Assembly: GCA_943357105.1 (NCBI GenBank)
Contig: CALRGC010000010.1
Span: 1-33,137, forward strand
DNA length: 33,137 nucleotides
Direction of reading: 5' to 3'
Source: Candidatus Magasanikiibacteriota bacterium
GTDB lineage: Bacteria; Patescibacteriota; Patescibacteriia; Magasanikbacterales; GWA2-37-8
The position numbers and the translations under genes are program-made. Positions within the stretch are counted from its first letter, which is position 1. Every line of letters starts with the position of its first letter. Below are positions 1 to 10,273 of this stretch, piece by piece. Below the pieces are notes generated by a model. The model searched no databases. It saw only the letters and a program-made list of their open reading frames with translations, and was not told the DNA's origin.

Positions 1-2
1 CT

Positions 3-761
3 ACGGTAATCTACAATAATCTGATTAAAAACGGCGCCGACATTGAAATTTATCAGGATGAATTATTTCTGACCGCCGCCATTCAATCGATAGACGATTT
101 TTCCAAACGCGATTTTGGCCGACCGGGGCGGGATGATGAAAGCGGAATGTTGCCGCCAAAATTGGCGATGATAATGATCAATTTAGCCGTTACCAAAACC
201 GATAAAACTATTTTTGATCCGTCTTGTGGTTCTGGCACCATTGTTAGCGAAGCCGTTTTAATGGGTTACAAAAAAATTATTGCCACCGATATTTCCGATA
301 AAGCGGTGGACGATACCATAAAAAATTTACAGTGGCTCAAAACAAATTTCCAGATCCAACATAATACCGATGACATTAAAATTTTTGTTGGTGACGTGAC
401 TAAGATTTCTCAAAAAATAAAAATCGAATCCGTGGACGCGATTATCACCGAACCGTATTTAGGTAAACCATTAAGAGGTAACGAGAGTGGTCTGGTGTTG
501 GAGCAACAGGCGACTGAATTAAAAAAATTATATCTTCAATCTTTTGTCCAATTTCATAAAATATTAAAAAATGATGGTGCGGTAATATTTATTATTCCGC
601 GTTTTAAGACTCGAGACGGCTGGGTAAAAATTGAATGTGAAGATGAAATAAAAAAATTAGGATTTGAAAATAACTGCATCCTTGAAGAACAAAAACACCT
701 CCTCTATTGGCGTGAAACCCAACATGTGGGTCGTGAAATTTGGAGATTTAAAAAGATTTAG
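3..761 (+). CDS. Trm11/THUMP-type RNA/DNA methyltransferase (5' truncated by window edge)
   Basis: The frame of ORF 147..761 stays open to the window start (TVIYNNLIKNGADIEIYQDELFLTAAIQSIDDFSKRDFGRPGRDDESGMLPPK...). SAM-binding motif DPSCGSGTIVSEA and catalytic-type motif ITEPYLGKP. Confidence 0.85.
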   Translation, partial: TVIYNNLIKNGADIEIYQDELFLTAAIQSIDDFSKRDFGRPGRDDESGMLPPKLAMIMINLAVTKTDKTIFDPSCGSGTIVSEAVLMGYKKIIATDISDKAVDDTIKNLQWLKTNFQIQHNTDDIKIFVGDVTKISQKIKIESVDAIITEPYLGKPLRGNESGLVLEQQATELKKLYLQSFVQFHKILKNDGAVIFIIPRFKTRDGWVKIECEDEIKKLGFENNCILEEQKHLLYWRETQHVGREIWRFKKI

Positions 762-1831
762 CTAATATGAAAATATACCGTATCTCCGTCCTGCACAATA
801 TAATCTTTTCCTTCCAAACGAAGTTTACCGCTAGTTTTAATTCCGCTCCAGCCGCCAAACTCCACAAAATCTTTCCAATCACAAACATCGGCTTTAATAA
901 AACCTTTTACAAAATCGGTATGAATCACGCCGGCCGCTTCTGGCGCTTTGGTATTTTTCTTTACGGTCCAAGCGCGGGTTTCTACTTCACCGGAAGTAAA
1001 ATACGTTATTAAATTCAATAATTTATAACTGGCGGTTACCAATTTATCCAAACCGGTCTGAGACATACCAAGTGAGTTTAAAAATTCCCCGGCTTCTTCC
1101 ACGCTGAGTTCAGCTAATTCAGCTTCGAGCTTGGCGCTAATTTCTATCATCTCGGTACCAGCTGGCGCAACAAATTTATTATTTCCATTTTGACTTTCAT
1201 CCACATTTACCACATATAACATCGGCTTCATGGTCAATAGCTGTAGTTCGCGCATTATAATAATATCTTCTTCATCATATTCCAATTCACGCGCCGGCTT
1301 GCCTTGCTGTAATTGATCGTTAACCTTTTCCAATAATTCAATCTGTTTAGCAAATTCTTTAGCCGCTACACCTTTAGCGGATTTTTTGGCATTATCCAAT
1401 CTTTTGCTGACGGTTTGCAGATCAGCCAAGGCCAATTCCAAATTAATGACATCAGCATCATCCTTTGGATCCACTTTATTATTCACATGAATTACATTGG
1501 TATCCGAAAAAGCGCGCACTACCTGAGCGATAGCATCGACTTCACGAATATGAGACAAAAATTTATTCCCCAAACCCTGACCCTCGGAAGCGCCTTTTAC
1601 CAACCCCGCAATATCGACAAATTCAATTACAGTTGGAATTATTTTTTTTGATTTTGAAACTTCACTTAATTTAGCCAGTCGCTCATCTGGCACTTCTACC
1701 ACGCCAACATTAGGATCAATAGTACAAAAAGGATAATTTTGGGCTTGAGCCTGTTTACTCCTAGTCAAAGCATTAAAAAGGGTGGATTTACCCACATTTG
1801 GCAGGCCAACTATCCCAATAGAAAAAGACAT
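758..1831 (-). CDS. ychF: Redox-regulated ATPase YchF (OBG-family GTPase)
   Basis: [16 protein letters not shown]-loop, [44 protein letters not shown]-terminal TGS-like VKGFIKADV...VQDGD. Confidence 0.98.
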   Translation of the reverse strand: MSFSIGIVGLPNVGKSTLFNALTRSKQAQAQNYPFCTIDPNVGVVEVPDERLAKLSEVSKSKKIIPTVIEFVDIAGLVKGASEGQGLGNKFLSHIREVDAIAQVVRAFSDTNVIHVNNKVDPKDDADVINLELALADLQTVSKRLDNAKKSAKGVAAKEFAKQIELLEKVNDQLQQGKPARELEYDEEDIIIMRELQLLTMKPMLYVVNVDESQNGNNKFVAPAGTEMIEISAKLEAELAELSVEEAGEFLNSLGMSQTGLDKLVTASYKLLNLITYFTSGEVETRAWTVKKNTKAPEAAGVIHTDFVKGFIKADVCDWKDFVEFGGWSGIKTSGKLRLEGKDYIVQDGDTVYFHIS

Positions 1832-1851
1832 AAATTATTTTAAACAATAAA

Positions 1852-1870
1852 GGAGCCCTAAACGGCTCCC
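1852..1870 (-). terminator. Hairpin terminator downstream of tRNA-Ala(GGC)
   Basis: Minus-strand GGAGCC-GTTTAG-GGCTCC followed by TTTATT, between the tRNA 3' end and the ychF start. Confidence 0.55.
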
Positions 1871-1872
1871 AT

Positions 1873-1949
1873 TGGTGGACCTTAAGGGATTTGAACCCTT
1901 GACCTCTTCCATGCCATGGAAGCGCTCTAGCCAGCTGAGCTAAAGGCCC
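1873..1949 (-). tRNA. tRNA-Ala (anticodon GGC), CCA encoded
   Basis: Reverse complement GGGCCTTTAGCTCAGCTGGCTAGAGCGCTTCCATGGCATGGAAGAGGTCAAGGGTTCAAATCCCTTAAGGTCCACCA folds as a cloverleaf; anticodon loop ATGGCAT. Confidence 0.96.
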
Positions 1950-1999
1950 GTTAACGAATTAGATTATAGCACAACTCAAAAAAAATTCAATACCCTAAA

Positions 2000-4900
2000 C
2001 TACGGCTCGGTAGGAGTAGAGGGTGCAGAAGGCAGAGGTGTTTGGTCAGGAATTGCTACAACAGCTGGGGTTGGCACAACTGGCGGTTCAATAACCGGCG
2101 CGACCGATGATTCTAAATTGAGAGGTGGTACAGGTGATTTATCGGTAGTTATCAAGGGAACAGATGTCTGCACAGGAGCTGTATTGACTACACTTGATGT
2201 CGATTCTGTATTTGATAAAGCGGCTGAAGTAGTTGTGATAATAGCTGTAGTACTACTAGAAATAAAATCTAAATTAAGATTGACAGAAGGATTACCGGTG
2301 TTATTAATTATTGAATTGTTTATAATATTACCACTATTTGTCTGCGCTTCTTCATTTTTTCTACTAGCGACCACCATCCAATCAAAAGTGGCATTACTAT
2401 TGCCGCCATTTAATTCCTTGACGGTAAATCCTTGCGCTGTTTTTTCACTAACATAAATACCTTTGGCTTCACCGGAAGTCAAAGTAATATTAATTTTAAT
2501 TGGCTGTTGTTGATCGATAACTTCTTGAACATATTGATCAAACACCACCTTGACTTCTCCCGATACCATCTGTGAAGAACTGGAAAAAACAAACTCGGAA
2601 TTTGGTGATTGCACGGCATACATGTCTTTATCACCTTGCGATGTATTTAAACGAGTAATAAATCTACCTTGTTCATCAATTAACCAACGATTATTTTTAC
2701 CAATTATAACTGAAACATTCAATAATTGATTGCCTTGCAAATTTAAATCTCCGGCATTATAAGTAAGATTTCCGCCAATATTTTGAACATTTAAATTTTG
2801 TTCCGCTCCAAATTTCACTCCTTGAACAGCCGCCAATCTTTGCAGATTAGTTTTCATTAGCGACAAAGTACTGGCACTGTTATTCACCCAACCGGTTTTT
2901 ACCAAACCCATTATTTTCCCAGTGCCACTAGTTGCCAAATCTTCCAAGGCCAAACCGACTACACTAACTGTTTTCAAATCTTCGTCTTTCTGACTGTCAT
3001 AACGCATAGCATATCCGGGCAAAGAAGCGGTCACTAACAAATCACCCTTTTTAATTGGACCATTCTCAGAACTTACTTTTATCGGCACTCGCCCAACCAT
3101 TGCCATTAAAGCAGTGTTGTGGGTTTTTCCGTTACCAACGACAATAGTAGGGTTAGTGGAAATAACACCGGCAACCGTCTCACTGTATGCTTCACTACTG
3201 CGACGATAAGTATCAGCATTATTTATATCTACTGAGACTACATCACCGGCTTCAACATTTTCGTCAGAAGATATATCCACTCGTTCCGCTAAATCACCTG
3301 GATTGGTAGAAGTTCCAAAAACTGCGCCAGCGGCATAAATATTACCATTGGTGCGCACATCGCCATTAGACATTACAGAAAAACGCGGGTCATTATTGGA
3401 ACGCAATGATAATAAATAATTACTATTTGAATTGTCAAAACCTTCCGCGTTAAATATAAAAGCATGTGTATCGTTAGTTTTCGATTCCAATTGAGCTACA
3501 CCATTAAAAATTAATTTATAGGGTGAAGCTTCACTGCCTAAAGTAAGAGTTGAACTATTGGTATTTACCGTTAAAGCTTTATATAACTGATTCTGCCAAC
3601 CTAAATCTACAAATCCAATAATAGTGCTTTGGATTGTGCCAGAATATCCTTCCATGGCTATGGCCACTACCGGCACCTCACCTACAGCTTTAGCGGCCAC
3701 ACCATCTATAGTAGATAGAGTTAGTTTATCTCCTGGATTGATAATACCATTCTCTAAAGAAACTTTTATCGGCACACGACCGGCTAAAGCCACTTTTACT
3801 TTTCCTATATTCTCAGTTGGATTGGCCAGATCACCACCACCCAATAAGAAGCCTGGATCTGTAGAAACTACACCCACCATTTTATCAACTTCACTACTAG
3901 AACATTTTTTTACACCGACGGCTATAGAAGAATCAATACAAACTACATCACCTTCCTTAGGGCAGTTGCCATTAGATGAACATGAATTATTAATCGGATA
4001 AGTTTCAGCCAAGTCCAGACTAGTACTGGCGGTAATATAGGCAGTGGCACGAATAAAACCATTAACACCAATTGCACCATTACTCGCTCCGCCAGCATCT
4101 ATTTTTATTTTATATGAAGTGCCGTTAAAAGAAGTCGTATTCATTAGGATGTTACCGGATGAATTAATGATAAATATCGCCGCATTAGTGCTAGAAGAAA
4201 TTTGAAAAAAACTTCCACCAGAAATATTAGAGTGGATAGACAACGGACCTCCCATATCTATTGAGCCACCTGCATTAATTGCATTATGGACCGATAAATT
4301 ATTTCCAACATCCGCATTTTCCCAAACGGTCAGATCATTAGTGTTTATATTTCCAATACTGGCGGCACTAATATCCGCCCCTTTTATATCTAAAATAGCT
4401 AAATTGGCTGAACTTCTAGAAACAATATAGGCATATTTACCGGAAATGAACACACTACCAGGAGCAGACAAATTTGAACTACTGCTATAAATACCGATTA
4501 ATTTTAAACTAGTAGTAGTTGAGATATCAACTATAGACAAACTGTTGGCACTGGCCGCAGTCACATAAGCATATTTTCCAGAAACATAAACACTATTTAT
4601 ACCATTTAGATTAGTAGCATCAATTAAACTACCAGCTACTGTGGGTGTAGTTGGATCAGATATATCTACTAAAGCCAGCGACTTGGAGATATTACCGGCC
4701 ACGTAAGCATAATTCCCAGACACATAAACTGAAAGCGGACCGTTCATATTTGTACCATCTGAAACAGAACCTACTATGGTGGGGCTATCTGGAACAGAAA
4801 CATCAATTACCACCAAATAATTATTATCGCGACTAACCGCGTAAGCATACTTACCATTTACATATACATCCTCTACTGAACTAAGTTTAGTTGCATCGGT

Positions 4901-6397
4901 CACATGACCAACCACTCTCAAACTATAGGGATTGGAAACATCAACTACTGATACTGTATTAGTAGTATAATCACCAACATAGGCATAGTTACCAGACACA
5001 TAAACTGAAGAAGCGCCAGTTAATAAAGAGTTATCAGTAATTGTCCCAACAATGGACATCGACTTCGGATTGGAAATATCCACAATATTTAAAGTGTTGG
5101 AAGCATAAGATGCAATATAGGCATATTTACCCACTACCGTCAAAGCTCGATTAAATGTTCCTGCAATACCAGCAATACTTAAATAACTAATAGCTGTTGG
5201 ATTGGCTTTATTCTCAATATTTATACTTACCAGACCGTTAGCTGTAAGGGCATAGGCATTTTTACCATTAACATAAATAGATACGCCGGCTGGGCTACCT
5301 GAAAAAGTAAGAGTCCCGGATAAAGTTGGATTCACCGGACTGTCTACCAATAATGTGCCATCATATATATGCAACTTTTGTTGCGGTGTAGAAGTGCCTA
5401 TTCCAATATTCCCACTAAAACTGGTGGTGGCACCAAAAAGAGCAGTACCAATAACACTTAATGTATTACCAACACTGGTATTATTAGTAACATTTAAAGA
5501 GCCAATAGTTGAACTGCTGATTGTTGTCGTAGCCAGAGTGGTGGTGACACTAAAAGTATTAAGACCGGTAAAAGTTTGATTTGAAGCCAACAGCGCCAAG
5601 GTGGAAGAGTTAGAAAGATCACTAACGCTAATCGTACTGGTAGACCAAGTACCGGCAGTTACCTTTACAAACCCGGTCCAACCGGATGAATTTTGACCCG
5701 TACCGCCATAAGCATTGGAAATTACCGTGCCATTCCAAGTGCCGGAAGTAATCGTACCAAAAGAAGAATTACCGGTAACACTAAGTAAACCACTAATGGT
5801 TGTACTAGCTAAAGTAGAAGTGCCAGATACATACAATCCAGTAGAAGTTACAGTTTTAAAATTAAAGTTACCGCTTGAATCAGCTATTGGAATGTAAGCC
5901 GAAGTCTGCGGTGTGGCTGTCGCACTAATACCGTCTAAATATTTAGCATTAAAAGCATACGGAGCGGCCGTCAAACGTTTACGCGGCGATAGCGTCTCTG
6001 ATCCGATGATTACCTCCAAATAAACTGCGGAATTATTTTTAAATATTGTTGGATCTAAAGAATTAGTGCCAGTATCCCCTAAATTTACTGTAAAAAATCC
6101 ATTACTTAAAGTAGTGCTGACGGCTTGAGGAGAGCTGGTAGTACTGGAAGCTGAATACAATGCCGTACCACCACTTAAAGCATCATACAAAACAAACTTC
6201 ATCGACTGGGTAGTAGTGGCTACTGAACCATTTACCAATAATTTTCCTTGATAAGTAACAATGGTTGGGACATTAGCCGCTTGGGCTAAATTTTTGTTCA
6301 AAAATATTATAAAAGAAAAACAGAATAAAAATATCGCCGTATACCAAAATTGACGGTTTTTCAGGCCTATTTTTATTTTCTTTCCGAAATCTTCCAT
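2000..6397 (-). CDS. Giant exported adhesin-like protein with tail-fibre-like N-terminal repeats, LVIVD-type beta-propeller and two copies of a DLAE/GDVV...VPIKVS domain
   Basis: N-terminal hydrophobic segment (FWYTAIFLFCFSFIIFLNKNLAQA); IGIGTSTPQQKLHIYDG; seven G(K/N)xAY units with xxIVDIS motifs; LAETYP...GDVVCID...GVVSTDPG...GRVPIKVSLENG and LAERVD...GDVVSVD...GVISTNP...GRVPIKVSSENG; Pro/Ser/Thr-rich C-terminus. Confidence 0.85.
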   Translation of the reverse strand: MEDFGKKIKIGLKNRQFWYTAIFLFCFSFIIFLNKNLAQAANVPTIVTYQGKLLVNGSVATTTQSMKFVLYDALSGGTALYSASSTTSSPQAVSTTLSNGFFTVNLGDTGTNSLDPTIFKNNSAVYLEVIIGSETLSPRKRLTAAPYAFNAKYLDGISATATPQTSAYIPIADSSGNFNFKTVTSTGLYVSGTSTLASTTISGLLSVTGNSSFGTITSGTWNGTVISNAYGGTGQNSSGWTGFVKVTAGTWSTSTISVSDLSNSSTLALLASNQTFTGLNTFSVTTTLATTTISSSTIGSLNVTNNTSVGNTLSVIGTALFGATTSFSGNIGIGTSTPQQKLHIYDGTLLVDSPVNPTLSGTLTFSGSPAGVSIYVNGKNAYALTANGLVSINIENKANPTAISYLSIAGIAGTFNRALTVVGKYAYIASYASNTLNIVDISNPKSMSIVGTITDNSLLTGASSVYVSGNYAYVGDYTTNTVSVVDVSNPYSLRVVGHVTDATKLSSVEDVYVNGKYAYAVSRDNNYLVVIDVSVPDSPTIVGSVSDGTNMNGPLSVYVSGNYAYVAGNISKSLALVDISDPTTPTVAGSLIDATNLNGINSVYVSGKYAYVTAASANSLSIVDISTTTSLKLIGIYSSSSNLSAPGSVFISGKYAYIVSRSSANLAILDIKGADISAASIGNINTNDLTVWENADVGNNLSVHNAINAGGSIDMGGPLSIHSNISGGSFFQISSSTNAAIFIINSSGNILMNTTSFNGTSYKIKIDAGGASNGAIGVNGFIRATAYITASTSLDLAETYPINNSCSSNGNCPKEGDVVCIDSSIAVGVKKCSSSEVDKMVGVVSTDPGFLLGGGDLANPTENIGKVKVALAGRVPIKVSLENGIINPGDKLTLSTIDGVAAKAVGEVPVVAIAMEGYSGTIQSTIIGFVDLGWQNQLYKALTVNTNSSTLTLGSEASPYKLIFNGVAQLESKTNDTHAFIFNAEGFDNSNSNYLLSLRSNNDPRFSVMSNGDVRTNGNIYAAGAVFGTSTNPGDLAERVDISSDENVEAGDVVSVDINNADTYRRSSEAYSETVAGVISTNPTIVVGNGKTHNTALMAMVGRVPIKVSSENGPIKKGDLLVTASLPGYAMRYDSQKDEDLKTVSVVGLALEDLATSGTGKIMGLVKTGWVNNSASTLSLMKTNLQRLAAVQGVKFGAEQNLNVQNIGGNLTYNAGDLNLQGNQLLNVSVIIGKNNRWLIDEQGRFITRLNTSQGDKDMYAVQSPNSEFVFSSSSQMVSGEVKVVFDQYVQEVIDQQQPIKINITLTSGEAKGIYVSEKTAQGFTVKELNGGNSNATFDWMVVASRKNEEAQTNSGNIINNSIINNTGNPSVNLNLDFISSSTTAIITTTSAALSNTESTSSVVNTAPVQTSVPLITTDKSPVPPLNLESSVAPVIEPPVVPTPAVVAIPDQTPLPSAPSTPTEP

Positions 6398-6461
6398 AAA
6401 AATTTATCCTCTATATATTATACTACTTTTTTACTAATTTTAGAATAAAAAATGTGCATAA

Positions 6462-9434
6462 CTAAATAGATTTTTTATCCAAACCAATATCCTCGGCCAC
6501 AGTTTCAATTTCTTTGCCTTTTAGATCAATTATTTCTGTCTTTTTCGGCTCATAACCGTTACGATCGTAAGAAATATAATATTGATTTTCTCCGGCCACA
6601 AAATAATATTTTCCATCCGCGCTGGTGACTTCCGTAGCTACCAATTTATTAAATCTAGAATCAAACAGACGTGCCACCACATTACTAAGTGGTTTTTTAT
6701 TTCCATCATCATAAACTATACCCCAACCTTTGGCCGGTGGCGCCTTGGATAAGCGCCTAAAGATAATAGTCATCGCCAAATGCGCGCCCAGCAATAACCA
6801 CATATACCAGGTGGGAGAAATATACAAAGTAACAGTGGTAACCACCAGCCCCAACCAAGACACTGCGTGTTGAATACGACGCAATGACTTTGCCAACAAC
6901 AGGCTTCTTGGTGTTTTTATTGCTTGTCCGGAAGGATCCATTGGAATATTGGCCGTAATTACTATCCCTTGCTCGCTTACTATGATTTCTTCACCATGAT
7001 AAATATCGGATTTTTGACCATCAACTTGAAAATCTTTTAACAAATCGGATGGGAATAAAAAGTTTCCTTTTTTCACTTCCAAACGATACTTGCCAGCATT
7101 TACCACAAAGAAGTATCGCCCATCAGAGCTGGTAACTTTAGTCTGCAGTATTTTATTGGTTTCAGCGTTTATCAAACGAATTATCGCTAAGTCAATAGGT
7201 AATTTGCTCAAAGAATTATAGACTGAGCCCCACTTCTCTCTCTTTCCTCTTCCCAAAAGTAAAACTGGTTGTAAAAATAAAAATCTAAGTAGTGGTAAAA
7301 TATCTGCCCAAGAAACTACCGTCGCTGTACTGACTGCCGCTACACCAACTGCCGATGGGGCCACTACGGTTCTAGCCGCTTCTTTAACGGCCGGATCGGC
7401 GGCAACCTGTTGAGCTACTTTAGCCGCGTCACCAATTTTTTGCTTTGCCCTAATGGTAGCGGCTTTGGTTTTATCCGCCAGATTATTGACTACATTCACC
7501 ACATTTTGTCCAAGTGTGGCATTAGGATCAATAGCGTCAAGTAATTTTTTAGGAATTGTTACCAAAGTAATAGACTGATTTACTATATTATTACCAACAT
7601 CAAAACTTGAACTTTTATAATCATAAAAACCGTCTTTTGACGCCACCAAATAATATCGTCCACTTGGCACCATCCAACCAATTTGTTCCGTATTGTTGGT
7701 AACCAATGGATTAATTTGACCAAAAACTGAAGCCGGAAATATTTGATTATTTTCTTGATAAAGAGTTACTTGCGCGCCAGATATTTTTTGATTATTTTCA
7801 TCTTGGACTTGACCAAAATTTACCGCTTGTAAATCTATTCCTAGAGAATCAAATTGTCCGGCACCATAATCTATCTCTACAAAAGCTTGCCGACTACCGC
7901 TGGACGGAAAAATACTATCGGCAAAATAAGCGTCACCACTGGCGTTCGACACAAACTGATGTTGTTCACTATCGCCAATTCTTAAAATAAAACTTTTTGG
8001 CGTTCCGATTAGAGCGCTTTTTTTAATCTCTAGACTTATATTACTATTGGCCAAACCAGCTACATTATTGCCCTGAGGAAAAAGCTCTATCTGATGACTA
8101 CCGCCAAAAAATCTTACTTTATTCAGATTTAATTTATTAAAAGATGGTACGGTAGTTCCTGGTGGGCTATATTCATCACTATCACTGGCGCTAGTACATC
8201 CGGAATCAGCCGGAAAATCCACCAAACCATCATTATCGTTGTCGAGCCCGTCACTACAAGCCGGTTTGGCAATAATTGGCTCAGTAGAGCTTGGGATCTT
8301 TACCACACAGTTCTGATCATTCACACAAGCCGCGTCGGCACAATCAACTTTACCGTTATTATCATCATCAATATTATTATTACAAATCTCAGTGATTACC
8401 TGATTGAGCTCGGAGGAAACAAAAACTCCCGGACTATAATTAAGTGATTTATCGTAAGAAAAAATTGTATAATAATAGGTGTTATTGGCCAAAACCGAAC
8501 TATCACTATATGATTGATTATTACCTTTATATACTTCCGTAGCCGTGCTATCACTAGGAGAACTGGCGTGCGTTCCAATTTTACGCAAAACTTTTACTCC
8601 GGCAAAATCTGGAGTAAAAGCAACTGAGGGATTAGTCCAATTCAAGGCTAAATAGCCGGTACCAGTGGCGATTTTAAAATTAGAAACATCTGGGGGAGCG
8701 CTGGTATCTTTTAAGGTCTTAAAATTTAAAACTGTGGAATTAGCACTGTTGAGAGCAACATCAGTAGCAATAATCCGATAAAAATAAGTGGTGTTAGCGG
8801 TAAGTCCAAGCAAAGAAATTTCGTGACTGATGTCGGCGGAATTCCCTCCCAAAGAATTACTTCCAAGCCCCGCAGTTAAACCATAGTCCACTTGACCGGT
8901 TGAATTTTCATTAGTACTAAAAGTTATTACCGCGCTTGTTTGAGCGGGAGTGACAACAATATTGGAGATAACTGGCGGCGTCACATCAAGCGGCTGATTA
9001 GACAATGTTTGAAAATTTCCGGTGTAATTGGTAACTTGACTAGCGGTATCAGTAACGGCAATTTTATAATAATAAACTGTACTACTGGTCAGACCGCTCA
9101 AACTTACCCCGTAGGCTCCGCTTATATTCCCCGTCTGCCCATACAAATCTGTCAGACCATAAACAAAACTTACGCTTGTAATTCCCTTATCATCGCTAGC
9201 CGACCAAACAATGGCCGCGGAGTTATTACCCACAGTAGTTGTAACACCGCTGATAGTTGGCGCTTTATCTGCCGGTGGTGGAGGTAGTGGCGTCGGGGAA
9301 CTAGGTGGATTCTGTATCGTCATTTTTATATTCACTCCTTGATCTTCGGCCAAAACCTTACCAATACCAAAAAATAATTCACCACCGATCAAAATGGCTA
9401 ATAAAAAAATAAATTTTTTATTATACTGTGGCAT
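6462..9434 (-). CDS. Exported multi-TM protein with fibronectin-III-like domains, Ca-binding-type DxDNDG motifs and CnaB/carboxypeptidase-regulatory-like domains
   Basis: Signal-like N-terminus; FN3-like GLTSSTVYYYKIAVTD / GLTANTTYFYRIIATD; CNNNIDDDNNGKVDCADAAC and CSDGLDNDNDGLVDFPADSGC; C-terminal half has about three TM segments and two related KPL/LPI...VTSxDGxYxFV domains. Confidence 0.8.
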   Translation of the reverse strand: MPQYNKKFIFLLAILIGGELFFGIGKVLAEDQGVNIKMTIQNPPSSPTPLPPPPADKAPTISGVTTTVGNNSAAIVWSASDDKGITSVSFVYGLTDLYGQTGNISGAYGVSLSGLTSSTVYYYKIAVTDTASQVTNYTGNFQTLSNQPLDVTPPVISNIVVTPAQTSAVITFSTNENSTGQVDYGLTAGLGSNSLGGNSADISHEISLLGLTANTTYFYRIIATDVALNSANSTVLNFKTLKDTSAPPDVSNFKIATGTGYLALNWTNPSVAFTPDFAGVKVLRKIGTHASSPSDSTATEVYKGNNQSYSDSSVLANNTYYYTIFSYDKSLNYSPGVFVSSELNQVITEICNNNIDDDNNGKVDCADAACVNDQNCVVKIPSSTEPIIAKPACSDGLDNDNDGLVDFPADSGCTSASDSDEYSPPGTTVPSFNKLNLNKVRFFGGSHQIELFPQGNNVAGLANSNISLEIKKSALIGTPKSFILRIGDSEQHQFVSNASGDAYFADSIFPSSGSRQAFVEIDYGAGQFDSLGIDLQAVNFGQVQDENNQKISGAQVTLYQENNQIFPASVFGQINPLVTNNTEQIGWMVPSGRYYLVASKDGFYDYKSSSFDVGNNIVNQSITLVTIPKKLLDAIDPNATLGQNVVNVVNNLADKTKAATIRAKQKIGDAAKVAQQVAADPAVKEAARTVVAPSAVGVAAVSTATVVSWADILPLLRFLFLQPVLLLGRGKREKWGSVYNSLSKLPIDLAIIRLINAETNKILQTKVTSSDGRYFFVVNAGKYRLEVKKGNFLFPSDLLKDFQVDGQKSDIYHGEEIIVSEQGIVITANIPMDPSGQAIKTPRSLLLAKSLRRIQHAVSWLGLVVTTVTLYISPTWYMWLLLGAHLAMTIIFRRLSKAPPAKGWGIVYDDGNKKPLSNVVARLFDSRFNKLVATEVTSADGKYYFVAGENQYYISYDRNGYEPKKTEIIDLKGKEIETVAEDIGLDKKSI

Positions 9435-10272
9435 TTTTATTTTTTTTAAGGAGAAATAATATTAAAAAAACGATCAAAATTAATACGACCAAAGACCACC
9501 AGGGTAAATACCAAAAACCGGCGTTGCTCTGTGCTGTCTGATGAGTAAGTCCATAAATAATTTTTATTTCAGCTTGATAAAAACCAGGAAGCATTAATTT
9601 ATCTCCCACAAATAAATTAAGATTGGCCAGGCGATCCGATTGAGCAAATAAAGAGTTACCCAATGCCAAATAATTGCCACTAATCTTTTTTCCAAAATAA
9701 AATAAATCTTCATGACCAACTAAATCCAAACTAACATTACCTATATTTCTAATCTGCAATTGCCCCAACCAATTTTTATCAAAAAATATCTTTTTGGTTA
9801 AAAAAAACTTTTCAAATAATAGAGATTCATTCGCTATACCGGCTACTTGTAAATTCAAAGTTGTCACCAGTTGAGCCGAAAGTGACTGCCCGCTTTTTTG
9901 GCGCACAGCCAATCCTAAATAATGAGCGCCTGGCGGCGTATTCAAAGGCACAGAAATATTAAATTGCGCTGTCTTGGATTCACCGGCGGCCAAGGTGATA
10001 CTGTCTAATGAATCTTGAAACCACTTCTCGGCAATATCAACATCTTTATCAAAAACTGCTCTGCCCAAATTATCTTGTTTCTCTCCTAATACCACAGGAG
10101 AAAAAACCGCGCCTTGATCCGAATCATTTTTAATTTTAACTGACCAATCTTTACTTTCTCCGGGCGCAATAGTGGCACTATACTTTAAAGGGCTAATAGA
10201 AAAAGCTTGGGCGTCAAAACCAAACCCTAGCCCTAATAAAAAAAATAAAATTATAAAAAATTTCTTAACCAT
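9421..10272 (-). CDS. Exported protein with DUF916-like (WxL-associated) Ig-type domain and C-terminal TM anchor
   Basis: Signal peptide; FSISPLKYSATIAPGESKDWSVKIKNDSD...PLNTPPGAHYLGLAVRQ; C-terminal WWSLVVLILIVFLILFLLKKNK. Confidence 0.65.
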   Translation of the reverse strand: MVKKFFIILFFLLGLGFGFDAQAFSISPLKYSATIAPGESKDWSVKIKNDSDQGAVFSPVVLGEKQDNLGRAVFDKDVDIAEKWFQDSLDSITLAAGESKTAQFNISVPLNTPPGAHYLGLAVRQKSGQSLSAQLVTTLNLQVAGIANESLLFEKFFLTKKIFFDKNWLGQLQIRNIGNVSLDLVGHEDLFYFGKKISGNYLALGNSLFAQSDRLANLNLFVGDKLMLPGFYQAEIKIIYGLTHQTAQSNAGFWYLPWWSLVVLILIVFLILFLLKKNKNATV

Positions 10273-10273
10273 A

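Noticed and set aside
3624-5897. Several plus-strand ORFs antisense to the giant adhesin (3624-4001, 4651-4836, 5355-5579, 5715-5897)
   Set aside because: Low-complexity Val/Pro/Thr-rich translations of the opposite strand of a repetitive gene; no start context or domains.
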